A DNA stretch of 64,000 bases, from assembly GCA_963675135.1 (NCBI GenBank), contig OY776129.1, forward strand, positions 53,580,141 to 53,644,140, in the 5' to 3' direction. How positions within the stretch are numbered: the first letter of the stretch is position 1; every line of letters begins with the position of its first letter. Positions 55,701 through 64,000 of the stretch are shown in pieces. The position numbers and the translations under genes were made by a program. Source of the stretch: Galeopsis tetrahit (taxonomy: Eukaryota; Streptophyta; Magnoliopsida; Lamiales; Lamiaceae). Under the pieces are notes generated by a model. The model was not told the origin of the DNA, made no database searches, and worked only from the letters and a program-made list of their open reading frames with translations.

Positions 55701-56439
55701 TGTTGTACGTGCTTTCGTCGGGTTGACTCGGATGTGGACTGTTTATTAGCACGAGACAAACATATATGATTATCGGGGGTTTATTACGTGTTTAGAGAAG
55801 ATTAATATGATGATCTTGATGATCTATTGAAGAACGAAGCAAGAAGGATCAAGAACAAAGATGTAGCTTCTTGGAGAAGCTAAAGCTTTAGAAGCTTGGG
55901 AGTGTTTATTGCTTTGGGTAGGGAGTGATTTGTAGGAATGGGTAACTTGTGTACAAATGAGCCTCTTTTAGGCATTATATAGTGGTTTCTAGGGGCTGCC
56001 CGCCCTTTACACGTGGCACGCCCTCATTGGACCTGTCTTCTGCCCGAAAAGGTGATTTGATGGCGCATTTAATGCTAAACCGCCTTTGGTGCTCGTCCTC
56101 GCCGAGATGCCGAGGAGCTGAGCTACGGTGGTCGCCGGAGGACCATGTCGAGGAGTGTGGTCGCCACGCTCCATGCTGTCTCCCAAGACTTCAGTACTTA
56201 GACTATTCTAGCTAAGATAGATAGGTGCTCGCCACACATTTGAGCGAGCAGCTAACTGAAATAGGTGCTCGTCAACATCTTTGAGCGAGCACTTAAATAT
56301 ATTAAATACATCTATTCTATTACATTTTCTTGGTCTTGTTGACTAGTCGTCGCACGACTTTGTTGACTGGTCCTCGCCACGTAAGCTGGTGACTAGGATT
56401 GACTTAGTCAAAGATTGACTTCTTTGACTAGGTATAACA
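55701..56439 (-). repeat. 3' LTR of the Tat element, 739 bp
   Basis: Starts TGTTGTACG and ends GGTATAACA on the plus strand, with TGTT/AACA as the terminal inverted pair. In element orientation there is a TATATAA-type box at 55983-55974 and an AATAAA at 55910-55905. GCTCG/CGAGC hairpin motifs (AGGTGCTCG...GCGAGCA) recur at about 56223-56295 and resemble the spacer repeats at 60035-60345. Confidence 0.85.
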
Positions 56440-56449
56440 TTTGCCCCCT
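56440..56449 (-). other. Polypurine tract of the Tat element
   Basis: On the minus strand CAGGGGGCAAA directly precedes TGTTATACC, the start of the 3' LTR. This also fixes that LTR edge. Confidence 0.8.
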
Positions 56450-56814
56450 GGTCGCCTTTCTTCGTATTCGTAGAATGGTAAGGCGAGCAGTATGGTCGTC
56501 TCCCTGGATGGTAAGAATTGTTCTCGACAACATAATCAAATTTGAGATCTTGATGACGTGTGATGGAGGCGGTCGCCTCGTCTCCAGTGCCGAGCACGAT
56601 TATCGAAGCAACTTTTCATAATGACGGATCTGACCTGTGTCAGACGCGTGGGCGGCGCATAGAATTTGAATTTGGCGCGTGGGGCGCGTGCCGACCTCAA
56701 AGGTCGCGCGTGGGGTCCACTCGCCGAACTCAAATTCGGAAATGAGCCCAAATTTTTGGGAAAATTATGAATTTGACCCCGTTTTTTGCACATAGGTCCC
56801 TGCACAATTTTGCC

Positions 56815-56822
56815 TATAAATA
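56815..56822 (+). promoter_or_regulatory. TATA box of the antisense gene in the Tat element
   Basis: TATAAATA in the context GCCTATAAATAGG, 183 bp before the ATG at 57005 and outside the LTR. A CA-rich stretch 20-35 bp downstream (TCACAACAACAC) is a plausible start region. GT at 56947 and AG at 56999 could bound a very short 5' UTR intron (53 bp), but this is doubtful. Confidence 0.65.
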
Positions 56823-57004
56823 GGCCTTTCTTCCTCACAACAACACTTTCACAATTCTGCAATTTCGAATTTCCTCAAGTTTTCTTCCAAGCTTTTCTCT
56901 CAAGCTTTTCCGGCGAGTCTTGTGGTGGTTTTCGATCGATACAAAGGTATTTAACTCTCATTTTCTTCTTTTAAAACTTCTTCTTCCCCCATTTCTAAGA
57001 AAAA

Positions 57005-59802
57005 ATGGAGGTTGGTGGTGGCTCCGGTGGTGGTTCCGACGGTGGTCCGCCGCCGTTGGTGGGTGGTTCTGAAAGCTCCGGCGGCGGAGATCGTTTGGCC
57101 TTGGCTTTAATGGAGAGGACATCCTCCTCGGACTCTAGGATCCACTCCCCTGAACCCATAAACGTTGGAGTTCGAAACCTAGGAAAGGCAGTGGTCGTCG
57201 ACGTCGACGAGCTCGATGATTCTGACAGGGATGATGCCGGCAACGATGCCGAGGAGGGGGATGTCGAGGAGACTGACTCAGATCTGCGTGATCCAGATTT
57301 GAATCGAGGGGAGGGCGAACAGCTAGATACTGCCCAAGTCGAGGAGACCCTGACGAGGAGTCTTCGCGAGGACTTCGAGGAAGTTGTTCAGTATGCAGAG
57401 AGCATAAAGGACATTTTGAGTGGTAGGGAGAGGTTGGATGGCGATGAGGTCTCGAGGGAGGCCTATTACAAATATTTCTGTGAATATCCTCCTCGAGAGG
57501 TTCCTCGCCCGCACCGAGAAGCTTTCGAGTCAATATATGAAGCAAGCAAGTATGCGAGCACAGTCTCCTCGCCCCAGCTAGAAAATTCCCGAAAAAAGTA
57601 CCAGCTGCCGGCCGATGTCTGCTTTTTTGTTCCTCGCCCGGATGAGAGGGCCGACCAGCCGCCAGAAGGAATGGTCGCCGTCAACATCGGCATGATGGAG
57701 GCAGGGCTGAGGTTCCCCCTGCACCCCAGTATCTCAAATTTTTTACATTTCTTAAAAGTGGCCCCTTCTCAAATTTTGCCGAACGGTTGGTCGAATCTGA
57801 TCGGCATTCTTACTCTGTTCGGCCTGGTGGCGGCCGAGAACGGATGTCGGAACACATGGCTTAGCCCGAAAGAGATTAACTATCTCCTTCAGGCGGCCGA
57901 GGCCGGAGAGAAAGTGGGCCATGGATACTACTACGTGAGGGGCCGAGACAATTTCAAATTGGTTGAGGGGGTTCCAAACAAGATTAGGGATTGGAAGACC
58001 AACTGGTGGTGGGTAGCCGGGGACTGGAAAAGTCCAGTGAAACCGGATGGCTCCTCTGATCGCATTCCCCTTGATACTGAGTATCAAAGAATTCGTGGTA
58101 AGTTATTTTTATTTCTGCTCGCTCTTTCTATACTGACTAACTCCTCGCTTTTGTAGGTGAACTTGTTCGCAAGAAAACTCCCGAGCACCGTCTTACATCT
58201 CTCTTCCAATATCACATTTGCTGCGTTCTCAACCGTCGCTATCTGGAGAGGTCCTGTCGCTATTTGAACAGGGAGTGTATGCGTGAGCGAGCAGGTCTCA
58301 GAGTACCTCCTCATCACTTCACTCGAGAGTTCCCTCCAGGTATCAACATATTTCTAAGTTTTGTAAAATTGCTCTTCGTAAACACTGACTTCTCGCCTTT
58401 CTTTCTTAGTAGTGGTTCCAGAGAGAGTTGTCACTTACCTTCCTCCATCCGTCGAAGTTGATCGCATACTGTCGAGCAGGATGCTGCAACAAGCGAGAAT
58501 GTTGCGCGAGCGCAAGGTAGTCGACGGCTCCGGCAAGAAAAGGAAAGGGGCGGAGACCTCGGGGGCTCCACCCAAGAAGATCGCTAAACCAGCCCGAGGG
58601 GGCTCTTCTCGCCCCCCTGCTACCGAGCAGAGGATCTCGCCGAGGAGATCTCCCTCGCCTCCCCCCACACAAGTCGTATCCCCTCCTCCCCGTACTACTC
58701 GGTCGCGAGATATCGCCGCAAGCTCGTCGGCCGGGGAGAGGGCTCAGGGAGATAACACCCTTCTCGGCTGGGATGCCGCAAGGGTTGCCAAGTAAGTTAT
58801 TTATCCATGAGGTTTTTATAATATTTTCAAGTACCTTTTTCTAAATTATTTTCTTCCTCCTATAGAGTTGCCGACTGCCAGATCGTCGAACCCTTCAACC
58901 CGAACCTCCTCGGCTTCTACCGGTCGCGGGATCCGGTCGACAGAGAGCCCCTGAATCCGATCGCACTAAGGGCTGTGAAGAATCTGCCTCGATCGCTGAC
59001 GACCACACTGGTCGACGAGGTGGACAATCATAGCTCGCTGGAGAATGCGAGATTGGTTGCCATAGACTTGAGCCGGGCGTCTTATACGATGGAGAAGCTC
59101 GCCTTCCAGATCGCCGAAAGCCGCAAAGTCAGCGAGGACAGGAGTGCGAAACTCGCCCAAATGGCCAAGGCTAAAGCTGCTGTCGAGAGGCAGCTGGTCG
59201 CTTCTGAGGAGAAGGTGGTCGACCTCGAGACAAAGTTGGCCGATTCTGAGGCCCAACTTGAGACGGTTCGAAAGAAAGATCAAGAAGATCTCCAAGAGAT
59301 CGAACGTCTCTGCGCTCGCCTCAAGACTGCCGAGGACGAGCTGAAAAAGAAATCCGCCGAGGTAAACACTCTTCAAAATAAATCTGCAGCTGACGAGGAA
59401 GAGTTGGCTACTCTCCGGCAAGAGCTGGTCGACATGACCAACGAGCGAGATGAGACCACTGAGCTCGCTGGGGGCGTGGCCATGTTATCGGTGGCGCTCA
59501 CTGCCCACGGGCTCATTCATCGATTACTGGAAGTTCATCCAAGAGTGGATGTGACTCCCCTCGGCGGGTTTTTGGACGACCTCCTTATGAAGGAGAATCC
59601 TCAGCCGGAAACAGAACTCCCTCTGCTTCCTTTGATGGAGTTGGGACTCCTGTTCCCCCGACTGTTGGGTGTCCCGGTCCTCTTCTCGAACCCTCCACAA
59701 GACTCCCCACCTCAACAAGGCGAACATGAAGCCCCTGTGAACGAGGAGGAAGTTGCCGGCGAGCAGGATGCTCCTGCCGAGGAGAATGCTCCAGTAGCTT
59801 AG
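57005..59802 (+). CDS. Spliced antisense gene of the Tat element (PF04195-like 'putative gypsy type transposon' protein), 4 exons, 864 aa
   Basis: Exons 57005-58097, 58157-58339, 58410-58791 and 58866-59802 join in phase across three short introns (59, 70 and 74 bp), all GT-AG. Residues 1-130 are Gly/Ser-rich then very acidic. Residues about 225-275 (NIGMMEAGLRFPLHPSISNFL ... LFGL) match the PF04195 pattern as I remember it, with Trp-rich sequence after it. The middle is basic and Pro/Ser-rich. About 59060-59460 is a long Glu/Lys/Ala coiled coil, and the C-terminus is acidic. It lies on the strand opposite to pol and converges with it. The frame is fully open, which suggests selection or youth. 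No enzymatic motif is visible and its role in the element is unknown. Confidence 0.82.
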
Positions 59803-59910
59803 TTTACTTGTATTTTATTTCTGTTTTTAGGACTGCTCGGCCATTAAGGCCTTTTTGTAATTTCCTCCTCTTAAGGCTTTTCAATGAATGAAACTTTTTG
59901 CTTATGATGT
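59803..59910 (+). terminator. Probable 3' end of the antisense gene
   Basis: T-rich sequence (TTGTATTTTATTTCTGTTTT) after the stop is followed by CAATGAATGAAAC at about 59882-59894. AATGAA is an accepted plant poly(A) signal variant. The end site itself cannot be read from sequence. Confidence 0.4.
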
Positions 59911-60034
59911 GTTCGTTTATTTTGTTAAATATTGAGTGATCGTTCTCGTTACTGCTTTCTGACTTATGTTATGATTAATTTTTTGCAAGCATTTTTTGAT
60001 AAGTACTTGTCTTTTTGAAAACTCCTTTTATTGC

Positions 60035-60345
60035 GAGCATCTTTAAGAAAGAGTGCTCGTCTTTTGTCTTTGCGAGCACCTTTAAGAAAGAGTGCCCGTC
60101 TTTTAGAGTTAACCATTCGTCGGTTGAACTCTTTTTTGTTTGGTAGGTAGTGATCGTCGTCGCTACTACCTTGCGAGCATCGTTAAGAAAGAGTGCTCGT
60201 CTTTCTTTTGCGAGCATCTTTAAGAAAGAGTGCTCGTCTTTTAGAGTTAACCATTCGTCGGTTGAACTCTTTTTTGTTTGGTAGGTAGTGATCGTCGTCG
60301 CCACTACCTTGCGAGCATCGTTAAAAAAAAGTGCTCGTCTTTGTT
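60035..60345. repeat. Tandem array between pol and the antisense gene: 138-bp higher-order unit, about 35-bp hairpin subunits
   Basis: Five copies of GCGAGCATCTTTAAGAAAGA-GTGCTCGTCTTT (about 60033, 60071, 60172, 60209 and 60310). Each can fold by CGAGCA/TGCTCG. A larger block from TTTTAGAGTTAACCATTCGTCGG to CACTACC repeats at an offset of 138 (60101 and 60239). Such spacer arrays are common in Tat elements. Confidence 0.9.
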
Positions 60346-60476
60346 TCCTAGATGGCTACGCAGAGCCTTGTCTAAAAATTCAAACTTAGATATCTAACAC
60401 TTGATGAAATTTAAACTTGACCTGTATTGAAATGATGACTTGGTACAAATTATACAAATATGAAAAAATTAAAAAC

Positions 60477-63400
60477 TTACTGGTAATACTTCTTCAGCTT
60501 GACCGCGTTCCACGGGTATTTGCTCGGCTTGCCCTCTAGATCTTCTAGCTCGTACGATCCGTTCAAGAGTGTGCGCGTTATTCGGTACGGACCCTCCCAA
60601 GTTGGGCCAAGTATGCCAATGGACTGCTCCGTCGCCCTCCGAAGTATGAGCTGGCCGATAGTGAATTGGCGAGCACGTACTTTGGTGTTGTAATAGCGCT
60701 CTGATCTTTGCTTGTACACCACGTTCTTCTCGTCCGCTGTTAGCCTTCGCTCTTCTAGGAAGTCCAAATCGGAGAGCTGTGCATCGTTATTCAACTGCTC
60801 GTCATAATTTGCTACTCGAAAAGTTGGGACCTGCCCCTCTGCTGGTATGACAGCTTCGGTTCCGAACGCGAGCGCGAACGGAGTTTCACCAGTAGAATTC
60901 CTAGTGGTCGTCCGATATGCCCACAGAACCATGTGCAGCTCGTCCGCCCATTTTCCCTTCAATCCATCTAGCTTAGCTTTCAAGGTGTGTTTGATGATTT
61001 TGTTGATCGCCTCTACTTGACCATTTGATTGTGGATGATAGGGTGTTGAAAAAATTTTCTTGATGTTCCATACTGAGAAGAAATCCAGCATATCTCGACT
61101 TGTGAATTGACGCCCGTTGTCGGTCACTATTGCTCGTGGTAGGCCGAACCTACAAATTATGTTTTTCCAAATGAAGCTTGTCATCTGGGCCGTTGTGATG
61201 GTCTTCAATGCCTTCGCTTCGGTCCACTTGGTGAAGTAATCGACTGCTACGACTACGAAAGTTACCCCCCCGACGCTAGGCGGGAAAGGTCCGATGATGT
61301 CGATGCCCCACTTCGCGAAGGGCCAAGAGCTGTAGACGGAGATGAGTTCGTCTGGAGGTGAGTGAATAGCTGGTGCAAAAGCTTGACATCTCTTGCACGC
61401 CTGGGCGTAATGAATTGCATCCTTCTTCAGTGTTGGCCAAAAGTAGCCTTGCCTCATGATTTTTAAAGCGAGCACTTGCCCCCCTGTATGATTTCCACAT
61501 GATCCTTCGTGGATTTCGTACATGACGATCTTCGCCTCGTCTTCTCCGAGGCATTTCAATAAAGGCATTGAAAAACCCCGTTTGTACAGCTGGTCGCCAA
61601 CAACAGTGTACCTTGCGGACCTGAGCTGCAATCTGGTTGCTTTCACTTTGTCCCCCGGGAGCTCGCCGGTCTTGATGTACTTGATGATCGGCGATCTCCA
61701 GTCCTCGTCGCTGGTCGCTTCAACCTGCAAAATCTGACCTCTGTTCACCGATGGGGAAGAAATTTTAGTGATGGTCGCTTCTGAAAATATTGCCTCCCCC
61801 TCTGAAGTGGCCAGTCGAGCTAACGCATCTACTTGCGTATTGTCCTCCCTAGGGATTTGCTCGATGTGGAATTGATCAAATTGCTCGAGTAATCCTTTTA
61901 CTAGCTCTTGATACTTTATCATTTGATCGCCGCGAGCCTCGTAGTCGCCCGTAATTTGATATACAACCAGCTGAGAGTCAGAAAAATTTTTCAGTTTTCT
62001 GGCGCCCACGGCCATAGCCATCTTGATTCCTGCAACCAGCGCCTCGTACTCTGCTTCGTTGTTGGTCGCTCGATACTCGAACTCGATCGCCGAAGCAAAC
62101 GTCTGTCCGGTTGGGCTGGTGAGGACGATTCCTGCCCCTGCTTTGGTGCTCGTCGAAGAACCATCGACGAACAGTGTCCAAGGAAGCTCGATTCCCTCGT
62201 CCACTCTCTCCGGGAAAGTGAGCTCTACAATGAATTCAGCCAGCACTTGTCCCTTGATTGCCGTTCTGGGTGCATAGGTGAGCCCAAATTGCCCTATTTC
62301 TACCGACCATTTCAAAAGTCTTCCCGTGGTATCCGGACGATGCAGTGCTCGTCGGAGCGGAAAGGTGGTGAGGACGACCACCTCGTGGTCGAACAGGTAC
62401 TGCCTTAATTTTCTGACGCTCATGACTAGTGCGTATGCCAATTTTTCCATTGGAGTATATCTCAACTCCGCATCTCTCAGTGTTTGACTTACGTAGTAGA
62501 TAGGCAGATGTGTGCTCCCCTCAGCTCGGACGAGCACTGAACTGATCGCACAGTCAGTGGCTGCCAAATATAGATATAAAATTTCGCCGGGGATTGGCTT
62601 AGACAGGATCTTCGGATCCGATAGATATTCCTTTAATTTCTCGAAAGCTTTCTCACACTCATCGGTCCATTCGAACCTCCCTTTTTTCAGAGCATCGAAA
62701 AAAGGTTTGCAACGATCGCCCGTTCGTGCAATAAATCTGTTCAGCGATGCAAGGCACCCTGTCAACCTCTGTACTTCTTTCACGTTCCTTGGGCTTTGCA
62801 TGTTAATGACTGCTTGAATTTTACTCGGATTCGCCTTGATGCCCCGCTGGCTAACCAAGTGCCCCAGAAATTTTCCTGAGCTAACTCCAAAGCTGCACTT
62901 CTTCGGATTTAACTTCATGTTGTACTCCTTTAGTATATCGAATGTCATGGCAAGGTGGTGTAGGTGATCCTCTTTTCGCAAGCTTTTGACAACGATGTCG
63001 TCGATATAGACCTCCACCATCTCGCCGATGTGTTTCTCAAACATCTTGTTTACCAGTCTTTGGTATGTTGCCCCCGCGTTTTTCAAACCGAAAGGCATTC
63101 TCTTCCAGCTGTACATTTCGGTGGCCGTCATGAAGGCCGTATGCCGCTGGTCGTCGGGATGCATCGCGATCTGATGGTAGCATGAGAAAGCATCCATGAA
63201 AGTTAACATCTCGTGCCCTGCTGTATTGTCTACTAGGTGATCAATGTGGGGCATCGGAAAGTGATCTTTCGGACATGCATCGTTTAGATCTGTGAAGTCT
63301 ATACACAACCTCCACGACCCGGTCGTTTTTTTGACGAGCACTGGATTGGCCAGCCACTCAGGATCAGTTCCAGTTTTCTCGATTAATTTATTGTCGATCA

Positions 63401-64000
63401 ATTTCTTGACTTCGACTGCCAAAGCCGCATATTTATCAGGCCCAAATTTCCTTCGTTTTTGGGTGATAGGTCTCCTTGCTGGATCAATATTCAATCTGTG
63501 GCAGGCATGATTTTTTGGAATGCCCACCATATCCTCGTGCGACCAGGCGAATGCTCCGATGTTTTCTTTCAAAAATGCGACCATGCCCGACCGCAAATTT
63601 TCTGGTAAATTCGAACCAATGAATACTTCGAGTTCTGGACGAGCTTCGTTTAAATGAATGGTTTCGAGGTCCTCCGCTGAAGTTGCCCGCTCTTTAGGCT
63701 CCTTCCAACGAGGGTCCTCGATTCCGAACTCTGGCTCAAAACCTAGCCTAGGCTCCAACTCTGGGATGTTTTCTGGCAACTGGTCGTCGGGGAGCTGGTC
63801 GCCCGAGACTGTCTGCTCGTCGATATCCATTGGGGTGTGGTCGTCCACTTCCATGGAGGCGTGCTCGTTCGCCTCCACTTGGTGGTCGTCGTAACTACGA
63901 CTGCACTCCCCAATTTCAATCTTTCGGTACTTGCTAGGAAGACCCTCCAAGTAGTTCACTTTTTCTATTTGTGTTTGACACTCAATATACTGGCCAACCA
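60477..64000 (-). CDS. pol: Tat/gypsy pol polyprotein (RT, dual RNase H, integrase), partial at the window edge
   Basis: The frame is open from the right edge to a stop at 60477 and continues upstream of 63959, where the codon is GTG within open frame, so the start lies outside. Counting from 63959: reverse transcriptase about 165-390 with VYIDDIVV (YIDD near 318); an RNase H-like domain about 455-560; a second, archaeal-type RNase H about 593-720 (WTLFVDGSS ... NNEAEYEAL ... DSQLV ... NTQVDALA); integrase zinc finger HH-CC about 817-858; and DDE core Asp887, Asp948 and Glu984. The dual RNase H defines the Tat lineage. No stop or frameshift is visible. Protease and gag are off the window. Confidence 0.95.
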   Translation of the reverse strand, partial: VGQYIECQTQIEKVNYLEGLPSKYRKIEIGECSRSYDDHQVEANEHASMEVDDHTPMDIDEQTVSGDQLPDDQLPENIPELEPRLGFEPEFGIEDPRWKEPKERATSAEDLETIHLNEARPELEVFIGSNLPENLRSGMVAFLKENIGAFAWSHEDMVGIPKNHACHRLNIDPARRPITQKRRKFGPDKYAALAVEVKKLIDNKLIEKTGTDPEWLANPVLVKKTTGSWRLCIDFTDLNDACPKDHFPMPHIDHLVDNTAGHEMLTFMDAFSCYHQIAMHPDDQRHTAFMTATEMYSWKRMPFGLKNAGATYQRLVNKMFEKHIGEMVEVYIDDIVVKSLRKEDHLHHLAMTFDILKEYNMKLNPKKCSFGVSSGKFLGHLVSQRGIKANPSKIQAVINMQSPRNVKEVQRLTGCLASLNRFIARTGDRCKPFFDALKKGRFEWTDECEKAFEKLKEYLSDPKILSKPIPGEILYLYLAATDCAISSVLVRAEGSTHLPIYYVSQTLRDAELRYTPMEKLAYALVMSVRKLRQYLFDHEVVVLTTFPLRRALHRPDTTGRLLKWSVEIGQFGLTYAPRTAIKGQVLAEFIVELTFPERVDEGIELPWTLFVDGSSTSTKAGAGIVLTSPTGQTFASAIEFEYRATNNEAEYEALVAGIKMAMAVGARKLKNFSDSQLVVYQITGDYEARGDQMIKYQELVKGLLEQFDQFHIEQIPREDNTQVDALARLATSEGEAIFSEATITKISSPSVNRGQILQVEATSDEDWRSPIIKYIKTGELPGDKVKATRLQLRSARYTVVGDQLYKRGFSMPLLKCLGEDEAKIVMYEIHEGSCGNHTGGQVLALKIMRQGYFWPTLKKDAIHYAQACKRCQAFAPAIHSPPDELISVYSSWPFAKWGIDIIGPFPPSVGGVTFVVVAVDYFTKWTEAKALKTITTAQMTSFIWKNIICRFGLPRAIVTDNGRQFTSRDMLDFFSVWNIKKIFSTPYHPQSNGQVEAINKIIKHTLKAKLDGLKGKWADELHMVLWAYRTTTRNSTGETPFALAFGTEAVIPAEGQVPTFRVANYDEQLNNDAQLSDLDFLEERRLTADEKNVVYKQRSERYYNTKVRARQFTIGQLILRRATEQSIGILGPTWEGPYRITRTLLNGSYELEDLEGKPSKYPWNAVKLKKYYQ

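Larger units (their letters stand above)
55701..64000 (-). mobile_element. Ty3/gypsy Tat-lineage LTR retrotransposon (partial, 5' part off the window)
   Basis: Read on the minus strand: pol (running in from beyond 64000), a tandem-repeat spacer (59985-60345), a large gene on the opposite strand, a polypurine tract and the 3' LTR (55701-56439). CGTAT at 55696-55700 is the expected left target duplication; its partner would lie to the right of the window. Pol has the RT, RNase H, second RNase H and integrase order that marks Tat elements, and Tat elements commonly have a long stretch with extra ORFs between pol and the 3' LTR. Confidence 0.92.

Noticed and set aside
57135..57545. Minus-strand Arg/Pro-rich ORF opposite the antisense gene
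   Set aside because: A shadow of the plus-strand exon 1. Composition mirrors the GC-rich coding strand.
60035..60345. CRISPR-like array of regularly spaced repeats
   Set aside because: Plant retrotransposon context, irregular spacing and duplicated spacers. It is an ordinary tandem array.
60477..63959. Pol of the Tat element starting at 63959
   Set aside because: The codon there is GTG and the frame stays open to the window edge. The true start is outside.

Overview
The window is nuclear DNA from a flowering plant, most likely a eudicot. It has AT-rich intergenic DNA, short GT-AG introns, three plant-type host genes, and plant lineages of Ty1/copia, Ty3/gypsy (Tat), LINE, SINE, hAT, Mutator, Tourist/Stowaway and Helitron elements. 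I cannot name the species. Everything here comes from reading the bases and from remembered family features; no search was run.

Layout. 1-1290 is the decayed 3' end of a LINE. 1458-7231 is a young, structurally complete copia element (799-bp LTRs, TACAC target duplication) whose gag and pol share a frame but are separated by one TAG. 7.2-15.2 kb is repeat-filled: a broken hAT transposase, MULE-type MITEs, a minisatellite, a 232-bp tandem duplication, a 1.95-kb hAT-like element with another element nested in it, a Helitron 3' end and a Tourist-like MITE. 15525-22051 is a complete 15-exon ANTH-domain clathrin-assembly gene (567 aa), with two GC-AG introns and MITE remnants in its introns. 22-37 kb is again repeats: a Tourist-like element holding a poly(A)-tailed retrocopy, an older minus-strand copia element (26446-30998) with three in-frame stops and a SINE in pol, Stowaway elements, and a 2.2-kb inverted-repeat MULE with a second MULE inside one arm.

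37213-40544 is a myosin-binding (GTD-binding/DUF593) membrane protein gene in which a short exon plus its intron is present as three tandem, in-frame, nearly identical copies. 41-52 kb holds a large hairpin MULE (42082-43701) with a SINE in one arm, a Stowaway, a CACTA-like hairpin, a hAT MITE, two truncated LINEs, further MITEs and tandem duplications. 52180-54576 is a six-exon cytoplasmic receptor-like kinase (392 aa) with all catalytic motifs intact.

55701 to the right edge is most of a Tat-lineage gypsy element read on the minus strand: 3' LTR (55701-56439), polypurine tract, a four-exon gene on the opposite strand with its own TATA box, a 138-bp tandem array rich in short hairpins, and an intact pol ORF that runs off the window. 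The 5' LTR and gag lie beyond position 64000.

The three host genes are unrelated in function (endocytosis, myosin XI cargo attachment, signalling) and form no cluster. The strongest novelty candidates are the exon triplication in the myosin-binding gene, the spliced antisense gene carried by the Tat element, and the set of long-hairpin Mutator-type elements with clean 9-bp target duplications.
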